From assembly GCF_018889955.1 (NCBI RefSeq), contig NZ_CP076545.1:1364001-1428000 (forward strand): a DNA stretch of 64,000 bases, in the 5' to 3' direction. This DNA is from Collinsella sp. zg1085. GTDB taxonomy: Bacteria; Actinomycetota; Coriobacteriia; Coriobacteriales; Coriobacteriaceae. The notes under the pieces are model-generated. The model ran no database searches. It was not told the origin of the DNA and worked only from the letters and a program-made list of their open reading frames with translations. A program made the position numbers and the translations under genes. This document shows positions 53,926 to 63,437 of the stretch, in pieces (the stretch's first letter is position 1; each line of letters starts with the position of its first letter).

Positions 53926-54606
53926 CTCGCCTTCCCTTCAACGAGTCGGTCAGCGCTCCCCTAGGCGCTCTGGCACTCTTCATAGTACGCAGTAACCATA
54001 CAAGATTATACAAAATGCATAGCTTTCTTGGTGGACGGTAGCTTTTAGAAGGTGAACGGAAACAAAGCGGATTTTTTCTAATTTCTCAGCGGCTTATGTA
54101 CTCTATTTTTAGCATAATATGCATATTATATTCATATTTTTTTGTGAATATGTAAAATTAGAGTGCTGTAAATTTATTCAAAAATCTGCCTGGTTTTATG
54201 CACTATTTAATAATTCAGTATTCATGTATTCCCTTAATCTGGCATTCTTTATTCAAGTAAAGCAATTGAAACTTTATGATTTGAAATGAGTTTTTCTGTG
54301 TACGAAAGCCATCTTGTTTAGCGTGGAAAAGTGTATCATGCACATTTATACATGTGCTTGTTATATTGCGTTATGCAATTAGCTGAGTGAGTTTATATCG
54401 CTCTGCGTGACAATAATTTCGGCACCAAATAACAGCAACGCGGGTGTTACTTGGTTAGCACGCCGCGCACGGGCATGCGCCGTATCTGTTTCTTGTACCA
54501 CAATTGAGAGAAACAGATACGACCTAGGTGCTGAGCTGTCTATACTTACGTGCTTACAGACTTGGCATTATGCGCAGGCAGCCTAAGTTATCTCAAGGAG
54601 GTTTAG
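53926..54606. promoter_or_regulatory. 680-bp AT-rich divergent intergenic region
   Basis: It holds the promoters of the C69 gene and manA. Visible structure: ATATTCA...TGAATAT near 54129-54152, GCACAT/ATGTGC near 54341-54358, and a perfect 12-bp dyad at 54481-54521. No protein-like reading frame above about 25 codons is apparent. Confidence 0.5.
54481..54521. promoter_or_regulatory. perfect 12-bp inverted repeat upstream of manA
   Basis: CGTATCTGTTTC (54481-54492) and GAAACAGATACG (54510-54521) are exact complements with a 17-nt spacer, 86 nt before the manA start. Without a T run it is more likely an operator or leader hairpin than a terminator. Confidence 0.55.
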
Positions 54607-55560
54607 ATGGTGCAGCCGACGGCTCAGACCGCACTAATTTCATGCGCGCCTGTATTTCATGAAATGATTTGGGGCGGTCGAAACCTTGCAGATTCCTTTG
54701 GCTACGACATTCCTGATGGCGCCATCGGTGAATGCTGGGCAATTTCTGCACATCCCCATGGTGACTGTCGCGTCATAGGTGGCGCGTTTGACGGCATGCT
54801 CCTCTCTGAACTCTGGAGGGACTATCGCGAACAACTATTTACTGGCTGTAATGCACCTGAGTTTCCGCTCCTCGTTAAAATCATTGATGCCGAGCAAGAT
54901 TTATCTATTCAGGTTCACCCCGATGATGCCTATGCTGCCCAACATGAACATGGCAGCCTTGGAAAGCGTGAATGCTGGTATATCCTTGATTGCGCTGATG
55001 ATGCAACTATTATTGTTGGTCAGCATGCCTGCTCACGTGAAGCCTTTGAACGCCAAGCTAAAGCGGGAAATTGGAAATCGCTGCTCAACGAAATACCCAT
55101 TCATCCTGGTGATTTTTTTCAGATTGACCCAGGTACGGTACATGCCATTAAGGCCGGTACCCTCATTTTAGAAACACAGCAGTCAAGCGATATTACCTAT
55201 CGGGTGTATGACTATGACCGTCTTGGTGCTGACGGAAAACCTCGTAAGTTGCATGTGGCACAAAGCCTTGAGGTTATTGCGTATCATCGCCCAGCACCTA
55301 CCGCAGGACTTTCATTTGCCAAGGCAGCGGCAGGTGTAGCTGAGCTTGAGTCAAATGAGAACTACACCGTGCAGCTTTTGCGTGTTTCTAGCAAGTTAGA
55401 GATTGAGCAAACGCACCCCTTTATGTGTCTTTCGGTTATTGCCGGGCGTGGTCAAATAAACGAGCGAACCGTACAAAAAGGTGACCATCTTATAGCGCCT
55501 GCGCATGTTGGCACCCTAAACTTTGCAGGAGAGATAGACATTATCGCCAGTTTTGTATAA
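54607..55560 (+). CDS. manA: class I mannose-6-phosphate isomerase
   Basis: 317 residues. It interconverts mannose-6-phosphate and fructose-6-phosphate. Zinc ligands lie in LSIQVHPDDAYA, KRECWYIL and GTVHAI; IWGGRNLADSFG is the usual N-terminal motif. AAGGAGG lies 5 nt before ATG. It is monocistronic. Confidence 0.95.
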   Translation: MVQPTAQTALISCAPVFHEMIWGGRNLADSFGYDIPDGAIGECWAISAHPHGDCRVIGGAFDGMLLSELWRDYREQLFTGCNAPEFPLLVKIIDAEQDLSIQVHPDDAYAAQHEHGSLGKRECWYILDCADDATIIVGQHACSREAFERQAKAGNWKSLLNEIPIHPGDFFQIDPGTVHAIKAGTLILETQQSSDITYRVYDYDRLGADGKPRKLHVAQSLEVIAYHRPAPTAGLSFAKAAAGVAELESNENYTVQLLRVSSKLEIEQTHPFMCLSVIAGRGQINERTVQKGDHLIAPAHVGTLNFAGEIDIIASFV

Positions 55561-55655
55561 CGCTACTCAGAGTCAGGGTTTTGCAGTAGCTGTGGACATA
55601 TGCCGGCACTTGAGCAATTGCCGAGAAACCGGCTTATGAGACAGAGCAAAAAGAA

Positions 55656-55684
55656 TCCGTGTGCCAGCATTGCTAACACACGGA
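55656..55684 (-). terminator. intrinsic terminator after the secreted protein gene
   Basis: TCCGTGTG (55656-55663) and CACACGGA (55677-55684) pair; on the minus strand the stem is followed by TTCTTTTTG. It lies about 105 nt past the stop of the 55789 gene. Confidence 0.6.
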
Positions 55685-55788
55685 AATAAATACAGTGCGC
55701 AGAGGAATCGAATGCTAGATTTTAGCTGCTTGTTTGTACACAAAGCTTCCTATGCATATACGGCCTTTCTCCAAGCGAACAAAATGCC

Positions 55789-56178
55789 TTACTGTCCTGC
55801 TTTTAGTTGGACAATATCTGATGTCCAGCCCTCACCTTCCACGTAGTATGTAATTCCAAATACATAACCATCAGGTGTAAGGTCAGCGCGATGCCTCCAT
55901 ACCAAGTGCGATACTCCATGACCGGTCTTTTGTTGATACACAGAATCAACGCTATACATTTGCTTTGTCTCACTGTCCCATGTATAGCGCACATGCAAAA
56001 CATTACCGTGCTTAAAGCTTATATCGGTTTCAGATTGTATTGCCGTCTTCCCTGTTGGACCAGGTAAATATTGAGCTGTAGAGGGAGCGCCACCAGCAAA
56101 TACCAAAGTACATGTGCAGCCGAGAAGTGTCACTGCCACCATAAGACCAGCTGCCATTTGCTTTACCCTTTTATTCAT
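55789..56178 (-). CDS. hypothetical secreted protein
   Basis: 129 residues from ATG 56178 (AGGAG upstream). A signal peptide (about 1-29, with a Cys pair LLGCTC that could act as a lipobox) is followed by a small domain rich in Tyr, Thr and Gly (HVRYTWDSETKQMYSVDSV, YVFGITYYVEGEGWTSDIVQ). The shape suggests a small beta-sandwich. No family is recognised. It lies alone, flanked by AT-rich DNA. Confidence 0.65.
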   Translation of the reverse strand: MNKRVKQMAAGLMVAVTLLGCTCTLVFAGGAPSTAQYLPGPTGKTAIQSETDISFKHGNVLHVRYTWDSETKQMYSVDSVYQQKTGHGVSHLVWRHRADLTPDGYVFGITYYVEGEGWTSDIVQLKAGQ

Positions 56179-56475
56179 GTCAATCACACTCCTATAATTC
56201 AAGCAACTAATTTACTTTTATTTTATATCGGCATACAACGTTCTTGTACTAGAATTCCAGCCAGCTCCTTCCTTATAATACTCAACTGTAAACATATAGA
56301 ACTTAACCAACGCAACTTATATTGTTATCTTGAGCATCGGATATCCCTCCTCCCACAAATACACTAGCCTTGTTTAAAAGCATACTAAAATCTATAAAAA
56401 CCTATGATGATTTTCTTTTTTCTGTAAAAATGAGTATTTATAGTATAAAAATGCATATCACGTCACTATACATAA

Positions 56476-56505
56476 AAACGCCCTGCTGATACAAACAGGG
56501 CGTTT
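56476..56505 (-). terminator. intrinsic terminator of the PTS EIIA gene
   Basis: AAACGCCCTG (56476-56485) and CAGGGCGTTT (56496-56505) form a 10-bp stem followed by TTTTATG on the minus strand, 84 nt past the stop. Confidence 0.85.
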
Positions 56506-56588
56506 ATACTTTATTGAGCTATATTAAAGCTGTGCAGCTCAAAAGCCTAAATATTGTGAACGAATGAATATTATTTTATAGCAATTCG

Positions 56589-57140
56589 TTACATGTCTTT
56601 AATATCATTTTGATATACTGAAAGCACTGTTGTGCCTGCAGTAACATGCGTCTCTGGGTTAGCCACCAAGGCAACATCAGCATAATTAGCTGAATTTGAT
56701 ACAAGCATCACGACACAATCTGGATGACCTGCTGCCTCAATTTTTATACGATCCATACGAATAAGCGCCTGACCTGCAACTACCGTATCTCCCTGATGTA
56801 CAAATCCAGTAAAGCCATCGCCGTTCATGCTTACCGTATCTATACCAATATGCACCAGCACCTCAACGCCCTCATGATTGGTAATGCCAACCGCATGACC
56901 CATAACTACCGTGACAGTACCGCTCACCGGCGCATATACAACATCATCATCAGGCCACACCGCACAACCTTTTCCAAGCACCTCAGCTGAAAATACCGGG
57001 TCTGGCACCTCGGCAAGCTTGACCAACCGACCACATACCGGAGCAGCAAGTTCAAATGCCCCCGGCTCACATGTCACAGGCTCAGGTACACTTGGCTGTG
57101 TATTGGTATTTTTCTTTTTGAATACATCAAATAAACCCAT
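56589..57140 (-). CDS. PTS glucose-type EIIA component
   Basis: 183 residues from ATG 57140 (AAGGAATG upstream). The phosphorylated histidine is in EVLVHIGIDTVSMNG; GFTGFVHQGDTVVAG and PVSGTVTVV are family motifs. A free-standing EIIA (Crr-like) carries phosphate from HPr to a sugar permease encoded elsewhere and may have regulatory roles. Single gene. Confidence 0.93.
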   Translation of the reverse strand: MGLFDVFKKKNTNTQPSVPEPVTCEPGAFELAAPVCGRLVKLAEVPDPVFSAEVLGKGCAVWPDDDVVYAPVSGTVTVVMGHAVGITNHEGVEVLVHIGIDTVSMNGDGFTGFVHQGDTVVAGQALIRMDRIKIEAAGHPDCVVMLVSNSANYADVALVANPETHVTAGTTVLSVYQNDIKDM

Positions 57141-57385
57141 AGTCTCATTCCTTTGCATGTAAGTAGCTTTACTACTCAACTTGTCACGTCTGAGCGTTCA
57201 GTATTGTAGCGCAAGCACGTAGTACCTGAAAACAAAACCGGAGCCATTCAGCCCCGATTTGTATAAATTATTAACAATCCCTCCGCTTATTCAACACTCC
57301 CACAAGCTAGCAAGCAAATACCCTGCGAGAGCCTGAATAAAGCCCTGTCTTGTTATCTTGAACAACAAAAACAAGCCGGCGAAAG

Positions 57386-58714
57386 CTAAGCAAGCTGCTG
57401 CTTTTTTGAGGTACGCCTTAATACGTTAACACTTATGCAAAGCACGGCAGCAAGCACCGCTGGCAATACCCACTCAAGACCCACATCAACCAAAGGCAGC
57501 ATATCAAAAGGAATCCACAGCTCAGAGGCTAGAGCACTGCGTAGACTCATACTCACACTTACCACAGTCACAACACCAATAACGACAGGCCATAGATATG
57601 CCACCCGATCGGCAAAGCGATGAAATAATCCCATAACCACCAAGGTGATTGACACCGGATACAGAGCGTTTAACAGCGGAACTGAGAACTTCAAAATGGT
57701 ATCAAGACCAAAGTTAGAAACTACGCATGAGAAAATTGCAAAGCCAGCTGCCCAAGCAAGGTATTTTGTGCGCGGAAATTCCTCCTGAAAATAGCTTCCA
57801 CAGCAGCTAATTAAACCAATGCACACATTCAAACATGCCAGCAAGAAGATTGCCGCTGCAATAGCAACACCCACCTGCCCAAAATGCATTTGCGCAGATG
57901 TGCTGAGCACCGTAGCACCATTAGTTGCATCAGGAATAACAGTTGAGAGTTGAACACCGGTAAAGGCAAATCCACAGTAAATAAGCCCAATGATGATACC
58001 CGCAACAGCACCTGCACGCGAGATTTCACGCGCCACGGCACTCGGCTCAGTCACGCCTAAAGCACGGATATTAGTTGCAATAACAATGCCAAAGGTCAAT
58101 GATGCCAGCAAATCCATGGTCTCATAGCCCTTGAGAAAACCCTGTGCAAGCGGCGCTTGATTATAGGGAGCTTGAGCTGCCCCAACAGACTCAACAGGGT
58201 CAAACACTGCCGCCATAGTTACCGCAATGATAAGCAATATTAAAGCCGGTCCTGTAATGTGACCCAAAAGCTTTGTTAAGCGCCCCGGACGAAGCGCAAG
58301 CAAAAATGCAACAGCAAAAAAGAGCAACGAGAATACCAAACGCGCTGTTTCAAGCGGCACATTTGCTGGTAGTAGTGGTGCCAACATCTCAAACGAAGTT
58401 GATGACGTGCGGGGAATGGCGAGGCACGGACCTATTGACAAATAAATCGCTGCAACAAACAGACGTCCGTAGACGGGATGTACGCGATCGGTAAGGGCAC
58501 GCGCGGTACCTGCCAGAGCCACAACCACAATGCCCAAAATAGGAAGCCCAATACCAGTGAGTAAAAAGCCGCCGAGCGCCGGAATAATATCGGTGCCTGC
58601 CTGTAATCCCAATAACGGAGGCAAAATAAGGTTACCTGCTCCGAAAAACATCGAAAACAGTGTTACGCCTACTGTTGCTGCCTGTGCATAAGACAGCTTG
58701 CCGCTACCCACCAT
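57386..58714 (-). CDS. brnQ: branched-chain amino acid transport protein BrnQ
   Basis: 442 residues, about 12 transmembrane segments. It is a sodium-coupled importer of Leu, Ile and Val (LIVCS family). The N-terminus (VTLFSMFFGAGNLILPPLLG) and GLYCG-like GLIYCGFAFTG are typical. AAAGGAAG precedes the start. It lies 32 nt after pcrA. Confidence 0.94.
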   Translation of the reverse strand: MVGSGKLSYAQAATVGVTLFSMFFGAGNLILPPLLGLQAGTDIIPALGGFLLTGIGLPILGIVVVALAGTARALTDRVHPVYGRLFVAAIYLSIGPCLAIPRTSSTSFEMLAPLLPANVPLETARLVFSLLFFAVAFLLALRPGRLTKLLGHITGPALILLIIAVTMAAVFDPVESVGAAQAPYNQAPLAQGFLKGYETMDLLASLTFGIVIATNIRALGVTEPSAVAREISRAGAVAGIIIGLIYCGFAFTGVQLSTVIPDATNGATVLSTSAQMHFGQVGVAIAAAIFLLACLNVCIGLISCCGSYFQEEFPRTKYLAWAAGFAIFSCVVSNFGLDTILKFSVPLLNALYPVSITLVVMGLFHRFADRVAYLWPVVIGVVTVVSVSMSLRSALASELWIPFDMLPLVDVGLEWVLPAVLAAVLCISVNVLRRTSKKQQLA

Positions 58715-58746
58715 GTCACTTCCTTTCGTGGTCGCTGGTTAATAGC

Positions 58747-61407
58747 TCACAAGTCTAACCGAACAATAGGTGCGAAACCTTTCAGTAACTTTTTAACGGC
58801 TCCCGATTTTTCAAATTGCACTTCGAGCATGTCTCCATCAACTGAAATAACGGTTCCAGGACCAAATGTTTTGTGGCTGATGCGGTCTCCCACCTGAAAG
58901 ACCTCACGCGCCTTTGCCGGGTCTGGGCGGTGAGGAGCAGCAGTACGCAAAACCTGCGTACTATCAGCGCCAAAGCTTTGAGTACGTTGGTCACCAAAAC
59001 GCGCCGCAGCACGTCCCGCATCAGGCGAAATACCACGATGTCGCTGTGCACCGCCAGCAGAGCGCGTATACGACCCAAAGATATTGCCGCCATACTCTGA
59101 CGACGTGCCTGAACCAAAGGTTCCCCGCCTGTCACCGCGCTTTTCCCAGCCCACGCCTGCAAAACCCGACGAACCCACACCGGTTACGGTAATATCTGCC
59201 TCAGGTATTTCGTTAACAAAGCGCGAACGCGGATTAGCCTGCGTAGACCCATAGGTTCGACGCGTGGCAGCATAGGTTAAAAACAAGCGTTGGCGAGCGC
59301 GGGTAATAGCCACATATGCAAGGCGGCGCTCTTCCTCAAGCTTGCCGGGTTCATCAGCTGCTGCAAAGGTAGGGACATGAGGGAAAATGCCTTCTTCCAT
59401 GCCTGCCACAAAGACTGCCGGAAACTCCAAGCCCTTAGATGAGTGCACGGTCATCATTGTAATAGCTGAGCTACCTCCTGCCAGCGTGTCAAGGTCGGAG
59501 CGCAAGGCCAGCCACTCCATGAGCGCTGGTAGGGCGGCGCAGGCAAGAGGGCCATAGATACGCTCAGTCAATGCGGGGTCTTGCGCAGTTTGCAAAGCAG
59601 TACTTGCACGATTCGACGCGGCGTCTGAGGTAGCAGGCGATGTGTTAGCAGCCCGCTCCGTGGAATGAGCCTTAATAAAAGATGCGCTAGATAACCCAGC
59701 CGCCCCTTGTTCAACTCCTTGTGCAGCAGCAATGTTTTGAGTGGCAGCAACCGGTTCTAGCATCTCTTCTGGAATATCAGCAAGACCTGCTGCCTTAAGC
59801 TCAGCCAAGCTTTCAAGCGTCCCCTCAATATCGTCATGCGTTTCTTCAAACTCAGCGGCAACTCCCATAAATTCTTGGATATTCTCCATGCGACCCTCGG
59901 CCTCCATGGTGCCCTCGGCTCTGAGTGCCGATAATAAACCACTTGCGTTGATGATAGCCTCAACCACGTCTTTAAGCTCGCCATCCATCCGACGACCAGC
60001 GCGGACAATTTCAACGAAGTTGGCAAGCGCATGTCTAACTTTTGCGCTAAAGGTGCCTACCTCGGCAGTTGCAATCTCGCATGCTTGGAAAAAGCTACAG
60101 CGATTTTGCTGTGCCAGAATTTCGAGCTTTGCCACAGATGTGGAACCAATTCCGCGGCGAGGCGTGTTGATAACACGCTTCACGCTCATCTCATCGGCCG
60201 GGTTAACCACCATCTTAAGGTACGCCATGACATCGCGTATCTCAGCACGGTCAAAGAATCGCGTGCCGCCCACAATTTTGTACGGCACGCCTGCACGCAA
60301 AAACATATCTTCTAAAATACGCGATTGCGCATTCGTGCGATAAAACACCGCAATGTCATCGTAGCTCATGCCAGTATCGTGCAGTTTGTCAATCTCGCCT
60401 GCAATCCAGCGGCCTTCGTCCCGCTCGTCTGAGGCTTGAAATGCTTGTATTTTTTCGCCGTCTCCTGCTGCGGTGAAAAGTCGCTTATCTTTGCGCTGTG
60501 AATTATGGCGCACCACCGCGTTTGCCGCCGATAAAATATGCCCGGTACTGCGATAGTTTTGCTCAAGCTTGATAACTTTTGCCTCAGGGAAATCCTGCTC
60601 AAAGTCAAGGATATTTGAGATGTCAGCACCACGCCAGCTGTAAATTGACTGGTCGTCGTCACCCACGACCATGAGATTGTGATACTTATCTGCCAGCAAA
60701 TTAGCAATCAAGTATTGCACGCGGTTGGTGTCCTGATATTCGTCAACGCTGATATAGTGAAAACGCTCCTGATATTTTTCAAGCACCTCAGGACGCGAAC
60801 GCAAGAGCTCAAGCGTGCGAACAAGAAGGTCATCAAAATCCATGGCATTCGCTGCCCTAAGACGGCGTTCAAGCGTAGAGTAGATACGAGCAACGCTTGC
60901 CATTTTGGGATTGTCCTGCGCCTGTGCCAAAAACTCATCGGGACCAACCATGCCATTTTTAGCTGTTGAGATAACTGAGCGAACCATGTTAATGGGGCAC
61001 TGCTTTTGGTCAATCTCAAGCGCCTGCATAATGTCGCGAATAAGACGGCGCGAATCGTCATCGTCGTAGATACTAAACTGACTGGTATAGCCAAGCAGGT
61101 CGGCATCTTCACGGAGCATGCGCACGCACATAGCGTGAAAGGTGCAAACCCACATACCCCGAGTACCTTGCACAAGAAGCTGGGAGAGACGCTCGCGCAT
61201 TTCGGCAGCAGCTTTGTTGGTAAAGGTGATGGCAAGGATACGCCACGGTGCAATATCAAGGTCGGCAACCATGTGTGCAATGCGATGCGTGAGGACGCGC
61301 GTCTTTCCCGAACCGGCACCTGCCAAAACCAGCAAGGGACCATCGGTAGTTACTACCGCTTCTTTTTGCTCAGGGTTAAGTGTATCGAGGTCAAAAGCTG
61401 ACGCCAT
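58747..61407 (-). CDS. pcrA: UvrD/PcrA-type superfamily 1 helicase
   Basis: 886 residues. ATP-driven 3'-5' DNA helicase in repair and plasmid replication. Motifs: the Q motif LNPEQKEAV, Walker A AGAGSGKTRVL, DEYQDTNRVQ (motif II), DDDQSIYSWRGAD (III), LEQNYRS (IV), VHSSKGLEFPAVF (V) and ITRARQRL (VI). The C-terminus has a Gly/Arg-rich linker and a PcrA-type tail (GDRISHKTFGPGTVISVDGD). Element copy 5 lies 188 nt upstream. Confidence 0.95.
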   Translation of the reverse strand: MASAFDLDTLNPEQKEAVVTTDGPLLVLAGAGSGKTRVLTHRIAHMVADLDIAPWRILAITFTNKAAAEMRERLSQLLVQGTRGMWVCTFHAMCVRMLREDADLLGYTSQFSIYDDDDSRRLIRDIMQALEIDQKQCPINMVRSVISTAKNGMVGPDEFLAQAQDNPKMASVARIYSTLERRLRAANAMDFDDLLVRTLELLRSRPEVLEKYQERFHYISVDEYQDTNRVQYLIANLLADKYHNLMVVGDDDQSIYSWRGADISNILDFEQDFPEAKVIKLEQNYRSTGHILSAANAVVRHNSQRKDKRLFTAAGDGEKIQAFQASDERDEGRWIAGEIDKLHDTGMSYDDIAVFYRTNAQSRILEDMFLRAGVPYKIVGGTRFFDRAEIRDVMAYLKMVVNPADEMSVKRVINTPRRGIGSTSVAKLEILAQQNRCSFFQACEIATAEVGTFSAKVRHALANFVEIVRAGRRMDGELKDVVEAIINASGLLSALRAEGTMEAEGRMENIQEFMGVAAEFEETHDDIEGTLESLAELKAAGLADIPEEMLEPVAATQNIAAAQGVEQGAAGLSSASFIKAHSTERAANTSPATSDAASNRASTALQTAQDPALTERIYGPLACAALPALMEWLALRSDLDTLAGGSSAITMMTVHSSKGLEFPAVFVAGMEEGIFPHVPTFAAADEPGKLEEERRLAYVAITRARQRLFLTYAATRRTYGSTQANPRSRFVNEIPEADITVTGVGSSGFAGVGWEKRGDRRGTFGSGTSSEYGGNIFGSYTRSAGGAQRHRGISPDAGRAAARFGDQRTQSFGADSTQVLRTAAPHRPDPAKAREVFQVGDRISHKTFGPGTVISVDGDMLEVQFEKSGAVKKLLKGFAPIVRLDL

Positions 61408-61595
61408 TCTCTCTCCTACTTTGCAGTGTGGACATACGTATAGAGCGGTCTCACAGTATACCGAGGCATCTGGACATCACGTTATTTGTTCATATTTTTG
61501 CTATGGGTAATGGCAGGCGAATTTATTCTTGCTGTGCGTTTGCCTCTCAAGTAACTGGATGCATTTCGCGATTACTATCAGCTTGAAGTTGGGTT

Positions 61596-61757
61596 TTGAC
61601 AGAAACGGGCAATATGGCAGTAAAACGTGACAAAAACGGGCAATCTGGCAATAAACCCCCTAGAGTAGGAAATAGTGTGAACCGTCTACCTGCAGTTTCG
61701 TAAAATAACGAATAACCCACGGGGGTTCTACACTACCAAATTGCCCGTTTCTGTCAA
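61596..61757 (+). repeat. intergenic three-unit element, copy 5 (class B)
   Basis: R1 61596-61618, R2 61627-61649 (31 nt apart), inverted R3 61735-61757; R1 and the complement of R3 agree at 21 of 23 positions. Core CTACCTGCAG 61686-61695; AACCC hairpin from 61714. The R3 unit is almost identical to that of copy 2. It lies between the uraA terminator and the pcrA start; the rest of 61408-61843 has no gene. Confidence 0.9.
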
Positions 61758-61843
61758 AAGACTTGAACGAGCGCTCCTAGCAGATTGAGAGGACAAGCTC
61801 GGCGTTCAGCAACAACCGATTATCGGCAATAATTATCAACAAT

Positions 61844-61871
61844 AAAAAAGCCCGCATATAAGCGGGCTTTT
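61844..61871 (-). terminator. intrinsic terminator of uraA
   Basis: AAAAGCCCGC (61846-61855) and GCGGGCTTTT (61862-61871) form a stem with T runs on both strands; on the minus strand it reads GCTTTTTTATT. It is about 69 nt past the uraA stop. Confidence 0.88.
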
Positions 61872-61939
61872 GGATACTTTCACGTCAAGCACTATCTGCC
61901 GTATGAGGTTTATAACAAGCAGCTACGTATAACTCAGAG

Positions 61940-63199
61940 CTATTTACCCTTCGCAGGTAGAATCAGGTTCAGCACAATACCCACCAACGTTGAGGTTGCC
62001 ATACCTGGCAGCGTGTAGTCGCCAATTGGAATGGCAATGCCTGCTGTTTCCATACCAACACCCAAAATAATAACCACTGAGGCAATCATCAAATTGCGAT
62101 TCTGGTCAAAATCTACACCATTGCTTACCAGCATGCGCAAACCATTGCTTGCGATCAAACCAAAGAGCAACAAGCATACGCCGCCCATAACCGGTGAGGG
62201 AATTGACTGCACCAACGCCGCCAACTTGGGGCAAAAACCGCCCACAATCAGTGCAAAGCCTGCTGCATACCAGAAAATCTGTGTGGAATACACGCGCGTC
62301 ACGCTCATAACACCGATATTCTCAGCATAGGTAGTGGTTGGAGGACCGCCTACAAATCCAGAAATCATCGTTGATAAGCCATCGCCTGTGAGTGAGCGCG
62401 GCAGCAAGTCGCGATAATCTTTACCAACAATCTCGCCCACTGCCAGCAAATGACCAATATGTTCAATCACGGTAACAACCGCAACCGGCGCAATAAGTGC
62501 AATAGCTCCCACGTCAAAGCGCGGGAAACTCAAATGCGGCAAGCCAATCCAAGCGGCCTCTACCACAGGTGCAAAGTCTACAAGCCCCAGAGGAATCGAC
62601 ACAATATAGCCAACCACAATAGAAAGCAGTACCGGAACCGTACCAAAAATGCCGCCCAAGCTCGAAAACACCACTGCAGCAACCAGTGTTACCGCAGCCA
62701 CCAGCGTTCCTATGCCAAAAAAGACCGACACTCCATTGGCACCAGTTTGCAAAAACGCCATCTTAGCAGCCGTTGCCGATAAGCCTACACCAATAACTAC
62801 CATGACACTTGCAACCAAGACCGGCGGTAAAATTCGGTCAAGCCAATTAGTTCCCACAAGCTTAATGATGCCTGCAACCACCAAAAATACGGCACCGGCA
62901 ACAATAACGCCGCTCATGGCGGCGTCTAAACCACGGGACGCACCCACTGCAATAATGGGGCTAATAAAAGCAAACGACGACCCTAAATAACTGGGTATTT
63001 TGTTGCCAGTTACCAGCAAATAGCAAATGGTTCCGATACCCGAACATAAAATGGCAACGTTTGGGTCAAGTCCCGTCAAAATGGGAACCAAAACCGTTGA
63101 GCCAAACATGCTCATCATGTGCTGAATTCCCAACGGAATTGCACGACCTACGGAAACGCGATCGTCAACACCGATCACTTCGCGCTCATGAGACGCCAT
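61940..63199 (-). CDS. uraA: uracil/xanthine permease (NCS2 family)
   Basis: 419 residues with 14 expected transmembrane segments. It imports uracil or a related nucleobase. LGIQHMMSMFGSTVLVPILT at the N-terminus, VVTVIEHIGHLLAVGEIVGK (the substrate-binding Glu) and PPTTTYAENIGVMSVTRVYS mark the UraA branch. GGGGG lies upstream of the start. It is divergent from the deoD gene. Confidence 0.92.
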   Translation of the reverse strand: MASHEREVIGVDDRVSVGRAIPLGIQHMMSMFGSTVLVPILTGLDPNVAILCSGIGTICYLLVTGNKIPSYLGSSFAFISPIIAVGASRGLDAAMSGVIVAGAVFLVVAGIIKLVGTNWLDRILPPVLVASVMVVIGVGLSATAAKMAFLQTGANGVSVFFGIGTLVAAVTLVAAVVFSSLGGIFGTVPVLLSIVVGYIVSIPLGLVDFAPVVEAAWIGLPHLSFPRFDVGAIALIAPVAVVTVIEHIGHLLAVGEIVGKDYRDLLPRSLTGDGLSTMISGFVGGPPTTTYAENIGVMSVTRVYSTQIFWYAAGFALIVGGFCPKLAALVQSIPSPVMGGVCLLLFGLIASNGLRMLVSNGVDFDQNRNLMIASVVIILGVGMETAGIAIPIGDYTLPGMATSTLVGIVLNLILPAKGK

Positions 63200-63437
63200 G
63201 AGTGCCCCCTTTCCTCGAGGTTCACTACAGGCCTATTGGCACAAGCGCACCTTCGCCGCGCCATCGACCCGTACTACTATATCTGAAAACGGCGGCGCGA
63301 TAAGCACAGGAAACACAAAGTTTTCAAACACAGTTACCGCTTGGCAATATTAATTTCCGTCGGCCGATTTATACAAGACAAAACGCTTGTCATATGATGC
63401 TATAAAGATACAAGCACCCTATCGACAAGGAGGCTCC

